DNA of 64,000 bases from Mesorhizobium escarrei (GTDB lineage Bacteria; Pseudomonadota; Alphaproteobacteria; Rhizobiales; Rhizobiaceae): the NCBI RefSeq assembly GCF_935825525.1, contig NZ_CAKXZT010000101.1:81633-145632 (forward strand), written 5' to 3'. The translations under genes and the position numbers were made by a program. Below, one piece after another: positions 31,922 through 39,079 of the stretch (position 1 is the stretch's first letter; each line of letters begins with the position of its first letter). The notes under the pieces are model-generated. The model made no database searches and was not told where the DNA came from. It saw nothing but the letters and a program-made list of their open reading frames with translations.

Positions 31922-32638
31922 ATGTCCAAGCAAAACGCCGGCCTTGTCGCCGTAATCGGTTTCTTAGTCCTCGCCTTGTCCGTGCTGGGAACGCTAAAGC
32001 GACAGCCAGATAGGTTGACGACCTGCAACGGCTCGGAGATGAACGCCTTGCTCGCGGCGGACTTGAGGATACTCATTCGGCAGCATCGCGACGTACTCCT
32101 CAACGACCTCGCCTCGCCAATCGCCGGCAATCCGCAGGGCGACGTCCCCCTGGTCTCATTCCTCGACTACAACTGCCCGCTGTGCAAGGAAATGGACCTC
32201 ATTCTCCAGCAAGCCCTCAAGCATGATCCCAATCTGAGGAGTGTGCGTAAACAGCTCCCGGTCCTGGGACCTGCTTCCGAATTCGCCGCGCGCGCGGCGC
32301 TCGCCTCCCACAAACAGGGAAAATATGAGGCGTTCGATCGCGCCCTTTTTGCTTTTCCCGGCTTGGTGAACCAAAGAACCACCCTAGCCGTTGCGGCACG
32401 TGTCGGCCTCGATGTTGAGCAGCTCAAGCGGGATATGCAAGGCCCGGCCATCACCGACGCCATCGCACGCGATCGCGCGCTCGCCAATGAGCTGTACATC
32501 ACCGGCACGCCGGCGTTGGTGGTCGGCGACGAAGTGATAGCCGGGGTGGTAGAGATGGGCGGGCTGCGAAGCTGCATCGCCGATGTGCGCGCAAACGCCA
32601 AGGTTCAGTCTTCCACAGCTGCAGAATCGGCATTTTGA
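31922..32638 (+). CDS. DsbA-like thiol oxidoreductase, membrane-anchored or exported
   Basis: A 238-residue protein. An N-terminal hydrophobic segment (GLVAVIGFLVLALSVLG) would anchor it or direct it to the periplasm. The thioredoxin-fold active site is CPLC in FLDYNCPLCKEMD, and the cis-Pro loop is TGTPALVVGDEVI. This is the DsbA/Com1-like group (thioredoxin_4). It lies between dctA and the ICE transfer block. It could help fold disulfide proteins of the mating channel, which is a guess from position. Confidence 0.85.
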   Translation: MSKQNAGLVAVIGFLVLALSVLGTLKRQPDRLTTCNGSEMNALLAADLRILIRQHRDVLLNDLASPIAGNPQGDVPLVSFLDYNCPLCKEMDLILQQALKHDPNLRSVRKQLPVLGPASEFAARAALASHKQGKYEAFDRALFAFPGLVNQRTTLAVAARVGLDVEQLKRDMQGPAITDAIARDRALANELYITGTPALVVGDEVIAGVVEMGGLRSCIADVRANAKVQSSTAAESAF

Positions 32639-32678
32639 CCGCATCAACTGCTCTCAGGGACCAGAGTCCTGAGCGCCC

Positions 32679-32720
32679 GCGCGCCTGAAGGCGCGCGCCG
32701 GGTGCTCGTGCACCGAGCCC
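32679..32720 (+). terminator. Tandem hairpins after the DsbA-like gene
   Basis: A perfect GCGCGCC-TGAA-GGCGCGC stem-loop, then GGTGC-TCGT-GCACC, then GCTTTTCTTC. This fits a terminator for the DsbA-like gene, though the T-tract is short. It may equally be the first part of the structured leader of ardC. Confidence 0.5.
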
Positions 32721-32729
32721 GCTTTTCTT

Positions 32730-33039
32730 CGACAGGCTCAGGCGGTCTCGGCCATCCGGCTTCGCCCCCTGACGCGGGCAGCCTGTCGGCTGCTGACGGT
32801 CGCCGGCCAGCCGGCCGGCGTCAATTTTGTGGTGGCCTTCCCCGGTGGCACGGGGTGGGCGGCACTCCCTTCTAGGCCAGCCGCGGCATCCCGCAACCCT
32901 CCGCTTGCCGCTCCGGGTCCTCCTCTTCGTTCCGGTCCTTCGGATGCGGTCTGCCTTCTACGGCGGGCCTTTCCGGTCGCTTTTGCCGCCCACCCCGCTT
33001 CCGGGGGGAGGGCGCAATTGGCGAACGGAGGACCAGACA
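32730..33039 (+). promoter_or_regulatory. Long GC-rich structured leader of ardC
   Basis: About 300 bases without a gene but with repeated complementary blocks, for example GCCGGCCAGCCGGCCGGC near 32800 and CCCCGGTGGCACGGGG near 32850. ArdC starts at 33040 with a GGAG site. A similar hairpin-rich leader precedes the DUF736 gene downstream. I suspect a structured 5' UTR or cis-acting RNA; no named RNA family was recognised. Confidence 0.4.
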
Positions 33040-34002
33040 ATGCGTGCAAACAACAAGCGTTCCGGCAGCCGCGAGGCTGGCGCGGGCAAGGGCGGGCGCT
33101 CAGTCGCCAGCCTCTATCAGGAGATCACAGACCGCATCGTTGCCGAACTGGAGCGCGGCACCGTGCCATGGGTCAAGCCCTGGGGCAGGGCAAAGGCAGC
33201 CCTTGGCCTGCCCAGGAATGCAGCCACCCAGCGCCGCTATTCCGGCATCAATATCCTGATCCTGTGGGGCGCCGTCATCGAGCGCTCATACCCCAGCCAG
33301 AACTGGCTCACCTTCCGGCAGGCGCTTGCCCTTGGCGGCAATGTCAGGAAGGGCGAGCGCGGCACGACCATCGTTCACGCTGACCGCTTTATTCCCAAGG
33401 ACGAAAAGGAACGCGCCAAGGCCGATGGCGACGAACCGCAGGCCGTGCCTTTTTTGAAGCGCTTTACCGTCTTCAATGTCGCGCAGTGCGATAATCTTCC
33501 CGACCATCTCCATGCCGCCGCCGAGCCGCTGCCGGCGCGCGAAATCGTCCCGCAGGCCGAGCAACTTATTCGCAGAAGCGGTGCGGATTTCCGTATCGGT
33601 GGCGATCGCGCTTTCTACATGCCCGGCAGCGACACCATCCAGGTGCCGCCCCAGCCGGCTTTCTTCCACCAGATCGACTACTACCGGACCTGCTTTCACG
33701 AGCTTGGCCACTGGACCGGCCACCCGACGCGACTCGCGCGCGACCTGTCAGGCTCATTCGGCTCCAGAACCTATGCGCGCGAGGAATTGGTCGCCGAGAT
33801 GGCCGCAGCCTTCATCTGCAGCAGTCTCGGTATCGAGCCGACCGTGCGCCATTCCGATTACATCGGCTCATGGCTGACGGTTCTGCGCGAGGACAATCGC
33901 GCCATTTTCCGCGCCGCCAGCCATGCCTCGAAAGCCGCCGATTTCCTGCTTGGCCTTAATGCCGACGTCGAAGGCGAGGCGCATGCCGAGATCGCCGCGT
34001 GA
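33040..34002 (+). CDS. ardC: ArdC-like antirestriction protein (zincin)
   Basis: A 320-residue protein with an N-terminal ssDNA-binding domain (LYQEITDRIVAELERG, then PWVKPW) and a C-terminal zinc-metallopeptidase-like domain with HELGHWTGH and a downstream Glu in AREELVAEMAAAF. ArdC proteins bind ssDNA, and some protect incoming conjugative DNA from restriction. Start ATG at 33040 with GGAGGACC. It opens the ICE DNA-processing block, consistent with early expression in a recipient. Confidence 0.92.
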   Translation: MRANNKRSGSREAGAGKGGRSVASLYQEITDRIVAELERGTVPWVKPWGRAKAALGLPRNAATQRRYSGINILILWGAVIERSYPSQNWLTFRQALALGGNVRKGERGTTIVHADRFIPKDEKERAKADGDEPQAVPFLKRFTVFNVAQCDNLPDHLHAAAEPLPAREIVPQAEQLIRRSGADFRIGGDRAFYMPGSDTIQVPPQPAFFHQIDYYRTCFHELGHWTGHPTRLARDLSGSFGSRTYAREELVAEMAAAFICSSLGIEPTVRHSDYIGSWLTVLREDNRAIFRAASHASKAADFLLGLNADVEGEAHAEIAA

Positions 34003-34144
34003 GCGCGCTCCATCGCCATGCGCGACCGTCTTGCGCTTCTGACGGCGCGCCGATGCGCCCGCGCGCGGCGCACCAGCCGCTCGTATCCGCCTGTTTCAAA
34101 AAGCCGCACTCAATCAGCCCGAACCGTCTTGAAGGAATTCCGCA

Positions 34145-34564
34145 ATGATCCTGATCACCGATGAACTGCGCGCCCGTCTCCTCGCCAATGGCGCTGCCGA
34201 CACCGAAACCGACCACGCACCGGTCGTGAAACTGTTCGATCCGGCCGGTCCTGCGATCTGGCTTCTGACCGAACTCGATGCAGACGGCGACACGCTGTTC
34301 GGCCTTTGCGACCTCGGCTTCGGCTTCCCTGAACTCGGCAGCGTCAGCCTTGCCGAACTCGAATCCATCAAGGGTCCGCTCGGACTGGGCATCGAGCGCG
34401 ACCTTTATTTCAAAGCGCGTTTTCCGCTGTCCGTTTATGCGGAGGCCGCGCGCAGCGCCGGCCAGATCACCGAAGCCGAGCGGCTTCTGCGGCAGACAGC
34501 GGAAGCACTCGCCAAATCCCATTCCGAGCTTCCGCCAGACGCGGCGGAACCAGAGCGCCGCTAG
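34145..34564 (+). CDS. DUF2958 domain protein
   Basis: A 139-residue protein beginning MILITDELRARLLANG and containing PVVKLFDPAGPAIWLLTELD and LYFKARFPLSVYA, the DUF2958 signature. Members sit beside ardC and parB-like genes on plasmids and ICEs of Proteobacteria; biochemical function is unknown. The 140-base gap to ardC holds no gene. Confidence 0.85.
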   Translation: MILITDELRARLLANGAADTETDHAPVVKLFDPAGPAIWLLTELDADGDTLFGLCDLGFGFPELGSVSLAELESIKGPLGLGIERDLYFKARFPLSVYAEAARSAGQITEAERLLRQTAEALAKSHSELPPDAAEPERR

Positions 34565-34574
34565 GCGCAAACCC

Positions 34575-34613
34575 GTCCCCGCCGCATCGGCCTTCGGTCT
34601 CCCCGGCGGGGAC
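34575..34613 (+). promoter_or_regulatory. Strong hairpin between DUF2958 gene and parB-like gene
   Basis: Perfect 9-bp arms GTCCCCGCC and GGCGGGGAC enclose a 21-base loop, 28 bases before the parB-like start. There is no T-tract, so it is more likely an RNA-stability or translational element than a terminator. Confidence 0.45.
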
Positions 34614-34640
34614 AATCGCACCCCAAATGAAGGAGAAGAC

Positions 34641-36613
34641 ATGCAGCTTGCCCATATTCCGCTCGACCGACTGAATATTTCCGCCCTCAACATGCGCCAC
34701 GGTAAACGCGCGCCCGACCTGTCCGACATTCTGCCGTCCGTCCGCGCGCGTGGCGTCCTCGTGCCCTTCTGGTGCGGCCCAACGGCTCCCCGAAAACTTC
34801 GAGATCGTCGCCGGACGGCGACGCTATTTCGCCGCGAAATCGCTCGCCGACGAGCGAGGTAAAGCCGATCCCTTGCCCTGCGCCATCATGGAGGCTGGCG
34901 AGGACGCCGATGCCCTCGAAGCCTCGTTGATCGAGAACGTCGCCCGCCTCGACCCCGACGGAGTGTCGCAATGGGAGACGTTCTCACGGCTGATCAGAGA
35001 AGGCCGCACAGTTCCGGAGATCGCCGGCACCTTCGGCTTACGGAGCTTCAGATGAAGCGCATTCTGGCGCTTGGCGAACTGCTGCCCAAAATCCGCGAAA
35101 CCTGTCGGCGGGACGAAATCACACCGAAACCGCTCGCTATCTCACCATGGCTTCGAAAGCCCAGCAGAAGGATTGGCTGGCACTGTTTGCCGATCCGGGG
35201 CAATACGCGCCACGCGGCTATCAGTTGAAGCAATGGCTGTTCGGTGGACAGTCAATCTCCACCAAGGTGGCGCTGTTTGCCATCGAGGATTATCCCGGCC
35301 TGATCGTCTCCGATCTGTTTGGCGAGGAAAGTTATTTCGCCGACGCCGACCTGTTCTGGCAAAAGCAGAACGAGGCGATTGCCGCCAAGCGCGACGCCTG
35401 TCTGGAACACGGTTGGAGCGAGGTGATCGTGCTCGAACCGGGTCAGCATTTCCACTCATGGGACCACGAAAAGACGCCGAAGCAGAAGGGCGGCAAGGTC
35501 TTTATCGCCGTCTCGTATCGCGGCGAGGTCGAGCGTCACGAGGGCTGGCTATCGTGCAAGGAGGCTCGCCGCGCCCGCGCGAATGGCGAGGGCGCAGAGG
35601 AGACGGCCGCGAAACCGTCGCGGCCCGAACTCGCCGGACCGATGCAGAACTATGTCGATCTGCACCGTCATGCCGCCGTGCGCTTGGGCCTGCTCGACCA
35701 TCCGGGCGCAGCACTTCGCCTGATGGTGGCGCATGCGATAGGCGGTTCCGGCCTGTGGCAGGTGCGCCGCGAACCGCAGCGCGCTTGCAGCGAGATCGTG
35801 GCCGCAAGCCTCGCCGGAAGCAGGGCGGAAGCCGCGTTCGCCGAAAAACGGCGCGAGGTCGTGGCGCTGCTTGGGCAACCGGATGAGGACGGCACAATCG
35901 CTGGCGGCAATGGCGACGACTTCGGCACGGCAAGCATCTTCGCGCGGCTCCTGGCGCTCTGCGACGATCATGTCATGCGCGTTCTCAGTATCGTCATGGC
36001 CGAGACACTTGAAGCCGGCAGCGCCGTCATCGACGCGCTCGGCCATCATCTGAATGTCGACATCGGCGCTTGCTGGCAACCGGACGACGCCTTCTTCGAC
36101 CTGTTGCGCGACAAGGAAATTGCCAACTCCATGCTTGCCGAAGTCGGCGGCAAACATGTCGCGGACGGCAATGTCGCCGAAAAGGTGAAGACGCAAAAGA
36201 AGATCATCCGCGACTTTCTTTCAGGCGATAACGGCCGCAGACAAGTCGAGACCTGGCTGCCGCGCTGGATGAAATTCCCGGTCGAAAGCTACACTGATCG
36301 AGGCGGCTTCCGCACCGCCGATCAATGGGCACGGGTCAGGCCGCTGTTCGTCTGCGACCAGCCTGTCACGGCCGGCGGCGGCTTCTCGGCAGCCGCCATG
36401 CGGCACTGTACCCTGGTCGCAGTGGCTGCATGTTCGAGCTTCCTTTGCCCCGCATCGCGCAGCAAAATCCGGCCGGCAAACTCCTTATCCCCATGGATCG
36501 GTCCGCCCGCCCGATGCCTGCTCTGCGCCCAACCTGCGGTCACGATCTCGATCGGCGTGGCACCTTATCAGCCGCAGGCCTTGTCAATTCCCGCCCCTCC
36601 TGCCTGGCTGTAG
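34641..36613 (+). pseudogene. ParB/RepB/Spo0J-like protein of ICE type, with multiple frameshifts
   Basis: Normal ICE homologues are single proteins of about 650-700 residues. Here the pieces lie in three frames. MQLAHIPLDRLNISALNMRH starts at 34641. NFEIVAGRRRYFAAKSLADE follows in another frame. TELQMKRILALGELLPKIRE (35040-35125) is in the first frame again. The long C-terminal part MASKAQQKDWLALFADPGQY, from about 35130, is in the third frame. Frame changes fall near 34760, 34793, 35037 and 35125, each explained by a missing base, mostly a C. The parts retain the ParB nuclease-like motif GRRRY and IENVAR. A real pseudogene or assembly errors are both possible. Confidence 0.8.
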
Positions 36614-36682
36614 CGACCGCGTTTCCCACGATCTCCTGCTCTCTTCAAGGACCATTCCCCTGCGGCTGGCTTGTCGACCTAT

Positions 36683-36893
36683 GGGCGGATCCGGACCGCC
36701 CGAAACCCTCGCCGATCAGCTTTTTTCCCCGCCGCCTGCGGCGGCTTCCTCGCGCCGCTTCGCTTCAAAAAAGCTGCCCGCTCGGGTCCTCCGCTATTGC
36801 TTCGGCCCTGTCGGGTTCAGGCGGTCCGGACGCGCCCATTACGGTCCGCCATCGCAGGGGATGGTCCCCGGCGACAGCAAAAGGAGACTTCAA
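36683..36893 (+). promoter_or_regulatory. Hairpin-rich leader of the DUF736 gene
   Basis: Three stems in about 170 bases: GGGCGG/CCGCCC (36683-36701); a long one with AGCTTTTTT and AAAAAAGCT arms (36718-36775) enclosing CCGCC-TGC-GGCGG; and GGCGGTCC/GGTCCGCC (about 36819-36850). The second has a T-run inside its 5' arm. The next gene starts at 36894 after aaaggaga. I know no RNA family that fits. Confidence 0.45.
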
Positions 36894-37217
36894 ATGACCG
36901 CGATCGGTTACGTCAACAAGCAGGAAAACGGCGCCTACAAGGGCCAGCTCAAGACGCTCAGCGTCCGCGCCGACATCGACATCGTCCCCAACCAGGCCAA
37001 GAGCGCCGACAACCATCCCGACTTCCGGGTGCTGACGCAGGGGGTCGAAGTTGGCGCCGGCTGGATCCGCACCGGCGAGACTTCCGGCAAGGATTATGTG
37101 AGCCTGTCGATTGCAGCGCCGGAGTTCGGACCGCGCAAGCTCTACGCCAATCTCGGCCGCGCCGCCGGCCAGGACGATGACGACACCTACGCCATCATCT
37201 GGAACCCGGCCGACTGA
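36894..37217 (+). CDS. DUF736 family protein
   Basis: A 107-residue protein starting MTAIGYVNKQENGAYKGQLK, with the typical single DUF736 domain (VGAGWIRTGETSGKDYVSL; then YANLGRAAGQDDDD) and an acidic tail. DUF736 genes are very common near the transfer genes of alphaproteobacterial plasmids and ICEs; function is unknown. An internal-frame extension upstream was rejected in favour of the ATG with a ribosome site. Confidence 0.88.
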   Translation: MTAIGYVNKQENGAYKGQLKTLSVRADIDIVPNQAKSADNHPDFRVLTQGVEVGAGWIRTGETSGKDYVSLSIAAPEFGPRKLYANLGRAAGQDDDDTYAIIWNPAD

Positions 37218-37228
37218 TCGGCCGACCC

Positions 37229-37258
37229 GAGCCTCGCGCCCCATCCGGCGCGGGGCTC
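37229..37258 (+). terminator. GC-rich hairpin after the DUF736 gene
   Basis: GAGCCTCGCGCC and GGCGCGGGGCTC form a 12-bp stem with one G-T pair and a 6-base loop, 12 bases after the DUF736 stop. It lacks a T-run, so it could be a weak terminator or a processing site before rdfS. Confidence 0.45.
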
Positions 37259-37378
37259 ATTCCCAGGCGCCCGCCCGAAAAGGCGGCGAAAACTCTCCCC
37301 GGACTCTTCGCCCGTCCCGGAGGCGATCTCGCTCGCCCATCCTCGCCCTCGCTTGTCCGAAGCGAAACGAGGATCACC

Positions 37379-37648
37379 ATGGACGACGAAAACGAACGCG
37401 CGGCCCGCGCCAAAAAGGGCAGTCCCTTTCTCAGCACGGCCCAAGCTGCCTTCTATATCGGGCTCTCCCAGCGCACGCTGGAAAAGATGCGGCTCAAGGG
37501 CGGCGGCCCAAAATTCCGCAAGCACGGCCGCTATGTCCGCTACCATATCGACGAACTCGACGGATGGTCGAAAGGACACCCGCAGCACGCCGGTAACGAG
37601 GGTGGTGAGGCCGGTTCCGGCCAAGCCGGCCAGGGAGGCCGCTCATGA
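37379..37648 (+). CDS. rdfS: RdfS-like excisionase (recombination directionality factor)
   Basis: An 89-residue protein with an excisionase/AlpA-type winged HTH (FLSTAQAAFYIGLSQRTLEK, then KHGRYVRYHIDELDGW). It is followed with a 4-base overlap by traF, then a lytic transglycosylase and a relaxase, the order described for rdfS-traF-msi107-rlxS of ICEMlSymR7A. There RdfS stimulates IntS to excise the island and also affects transfer gene expression. The assignment rests on size, fold and gene order. Confidence 0.82.
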   Translation: MDDENERAARAKKGSPFLSTAQAAFYIGLSQRTLEKMRLKGGGPKFRKHGRYVRYHIDELDGWSKGHPQHAGNEGGEAGSGQAGQGGRS

Positions 37649-38193
37649 GCCGGCGCCCTTCCTTCCGTCTGATCGGCAGCCGCCTGCGGCGCCTCCGGGC
37701 ACGCAAAACCATCGCCGCTGCCGTGATTGGACTGACCCTGATCGGCTTCGCCGGCACCGTCAGACCGACGCCCTGGCTGGTCTGGAACGCCTCGGCCAGC
37801 GCGCCCGTCGGCCTCTATGGCCTCGGGTTTGCAGCACCGGCTCGGGGCGATCTGGTGCTCGTCCGCCCGCCAGAATCGCTCGCCGAACTCGCCGCCGAAC
37901 GCGGCTATCTGCCCCGCAACGTGCCGCTGGTAAAACGTCTTGCCGCGCTGCCGAACGACCATGTCTGCACCTTCAATGACGCGGTCATCATCGACGGCCA
38001 GATCGTCGCGCGACGGCTGGCGAAGGATACCAGAGGCCGCCCGCTGCCACGGTGGAACGGGTGCCGGACACTCGCCGACAACGAAATCTTCCTGCTCGGC
38101 AGCGACGATATTCGGTCATTCGACAGCCGCTATTTCGGGCCGGTGCCGCGCGCAAATGTCATCGGGAGGCTCGTGCCGCTATGGACCGAGTGA
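37645..38193 (+). CDS. traF: TraF, conjugal transfer peptidase (signal peptidase S26 family)
   Basis: A 182-residue protein with a basic N-terminus and one membrane segment (TIAAAVIGLTLIGFAGTV). The catalytic Ser is in ASAPVGLYGL and the general-base Lys in VPLVKRLAALPND, both conserved in TraF. It processes and cyclises the TrbC pilin; a trbC gene is present at 50.9 kb. Start overlaps rdfS (ATGA); stop lies inside the next gene. Confidence 0.92.
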   Translation: MSRRPSFRLIGSRLRRLRARKTIAAAVIGLTLIGFAGTVRPTPWLVWNASASAPVGLYGLGFAAPARGDLVLVRPPESLAELAAERGYLPRNVPLVKRLAALPNDHVCTFNDAVIIDGQIVARRLAKDTRGRPLPRWNGCRTLADNEIFLLGSDDIRSFDSRYFGPVPRANVIGRLVPLWTE

Positions 38194-38867
38194 CCCTGCT
38201 GATGTTCGGCATGATCGCCTTTGCGCCATGCGCCTGTTCCGCCTCGACCGGCGCTGAGCCGGTCGCCATCTCCCAAATTCCGCACCTTCAAAGGTGGCAC
38301 GAGTTCACAGGCGAAGCAAGCAGACGCTTCCGTATTCCTCAGGCCTGGATTTACGCCGTCATGGATGCCGAAAGCGGCGGCAAGACCATGCTCGACGGCC
38401 GCCCAATTACCTCACGCGCGGGCGCAATGGGCCTCATGCAGGTGATGCCGGAAACGTATGAGGACATGCGTGCCGAATACGATCTGGGAGCCGATCCGCA
38501 CGATCCGCGTGACAATATTCTCGCCGGAACCGCCTATCTTAGTGCCATGTTTGACCGCTTCGGATTCCCCGGCCTGTTTGCCGCCTACAACGCAGGACCC
38601 GAGCGCTACGAAGAGCATTTGAAGCGTGGGAAGCCGCTGCCGGAAGAGACGGTTGCCTATCTCAGTCAGCTCAGGGGGACGGGGATTTCGGCGGACGACA
38701 TTGATGAATTCGAAGGGGACTCCAAGGCGCCAAACAGCCAAAACGCTCCCTCCGGCCGCTCGCTCTTCTTCCTTCGTAACGGCGTTCGCGCCGGCGAAGC
38801 GAACGGCGATCTCTTTGTGCCGCTGCGCGTCAATCGCGCTCGGACGAACGAGCCGAATGGCGGGTGA
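38181..38867 (+). CDS. Lytic transglycosylase (Msi107-like)
   Basis: A 228-residue exported protein: hydrophobic N-terminus (LLMFGMIAFAPCACS, possibly a lipoprotein-type cleavage before Cys), then an SLT domain with catalytic Glu in MDAESGGKTM, SRAGAMGLMQVMPETY and FAAYNAGPERY. It cuts peptidoglycan to let the conjugation channel pass the wall. Overlaps traF by 13 bases and occupies the msi107 position of the R7A island. Confidence 0.9.
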   Translation: MDRVTLLMFGMIAFAPCACSASTGAEPVAISQIPHLQRWHEFTGEASRRFRIPQAWIYAVMDAESGGKTMLDGRPITSRAGAMGLMQVMPETYEDMRAEYDLGADPHDPRDNILAGTAYLSAMFDRFGFPGLFAAYNAGPERYEEHLKRGKPLPEETVAYLSQLRGTGISADDIDEFEGDSKAPNSQNAPSGRSLFFLRNGVRAGEANGDLFVPLRVNRARTNEPNGG

Positions 38868-39079
38868 CTCGGCGAGCGGGGGCGCGGTTTTGCGGGGCGG
38901 GAAAGAGCGGGTGCGGAAGCCGGAAGGCGGAAGGGCGGCGTAAGGCAAGATAAAGGCAATGCCTCCAGGAGGCGGCGAAGTCTTTGTCTGCACATCGTTT
39001 TTCCCGGAGGCTGCTGGCAGAGCCGGGAGTGTGGGACACGCAAGTATCTGACTCTGCTTGAAATTTCTGGGAGGCCACG
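38868..39079 (+). other. Candidate origin of transfer (oriT) upstream of rlxS
   Basis: A 212-base gap just before the relaxase gene with no reading frame. It contains the perfect dyad GCCTCC-A-GGAGGC at 38961-38973 next to repeated GGCAA/AAGGCAA motifs, and GC-rich direct repeats. oriT usually lies near the relaxase gene and has such dyads beside nic. I cannot locate nic by sequence alone. Confidence 0.4.
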
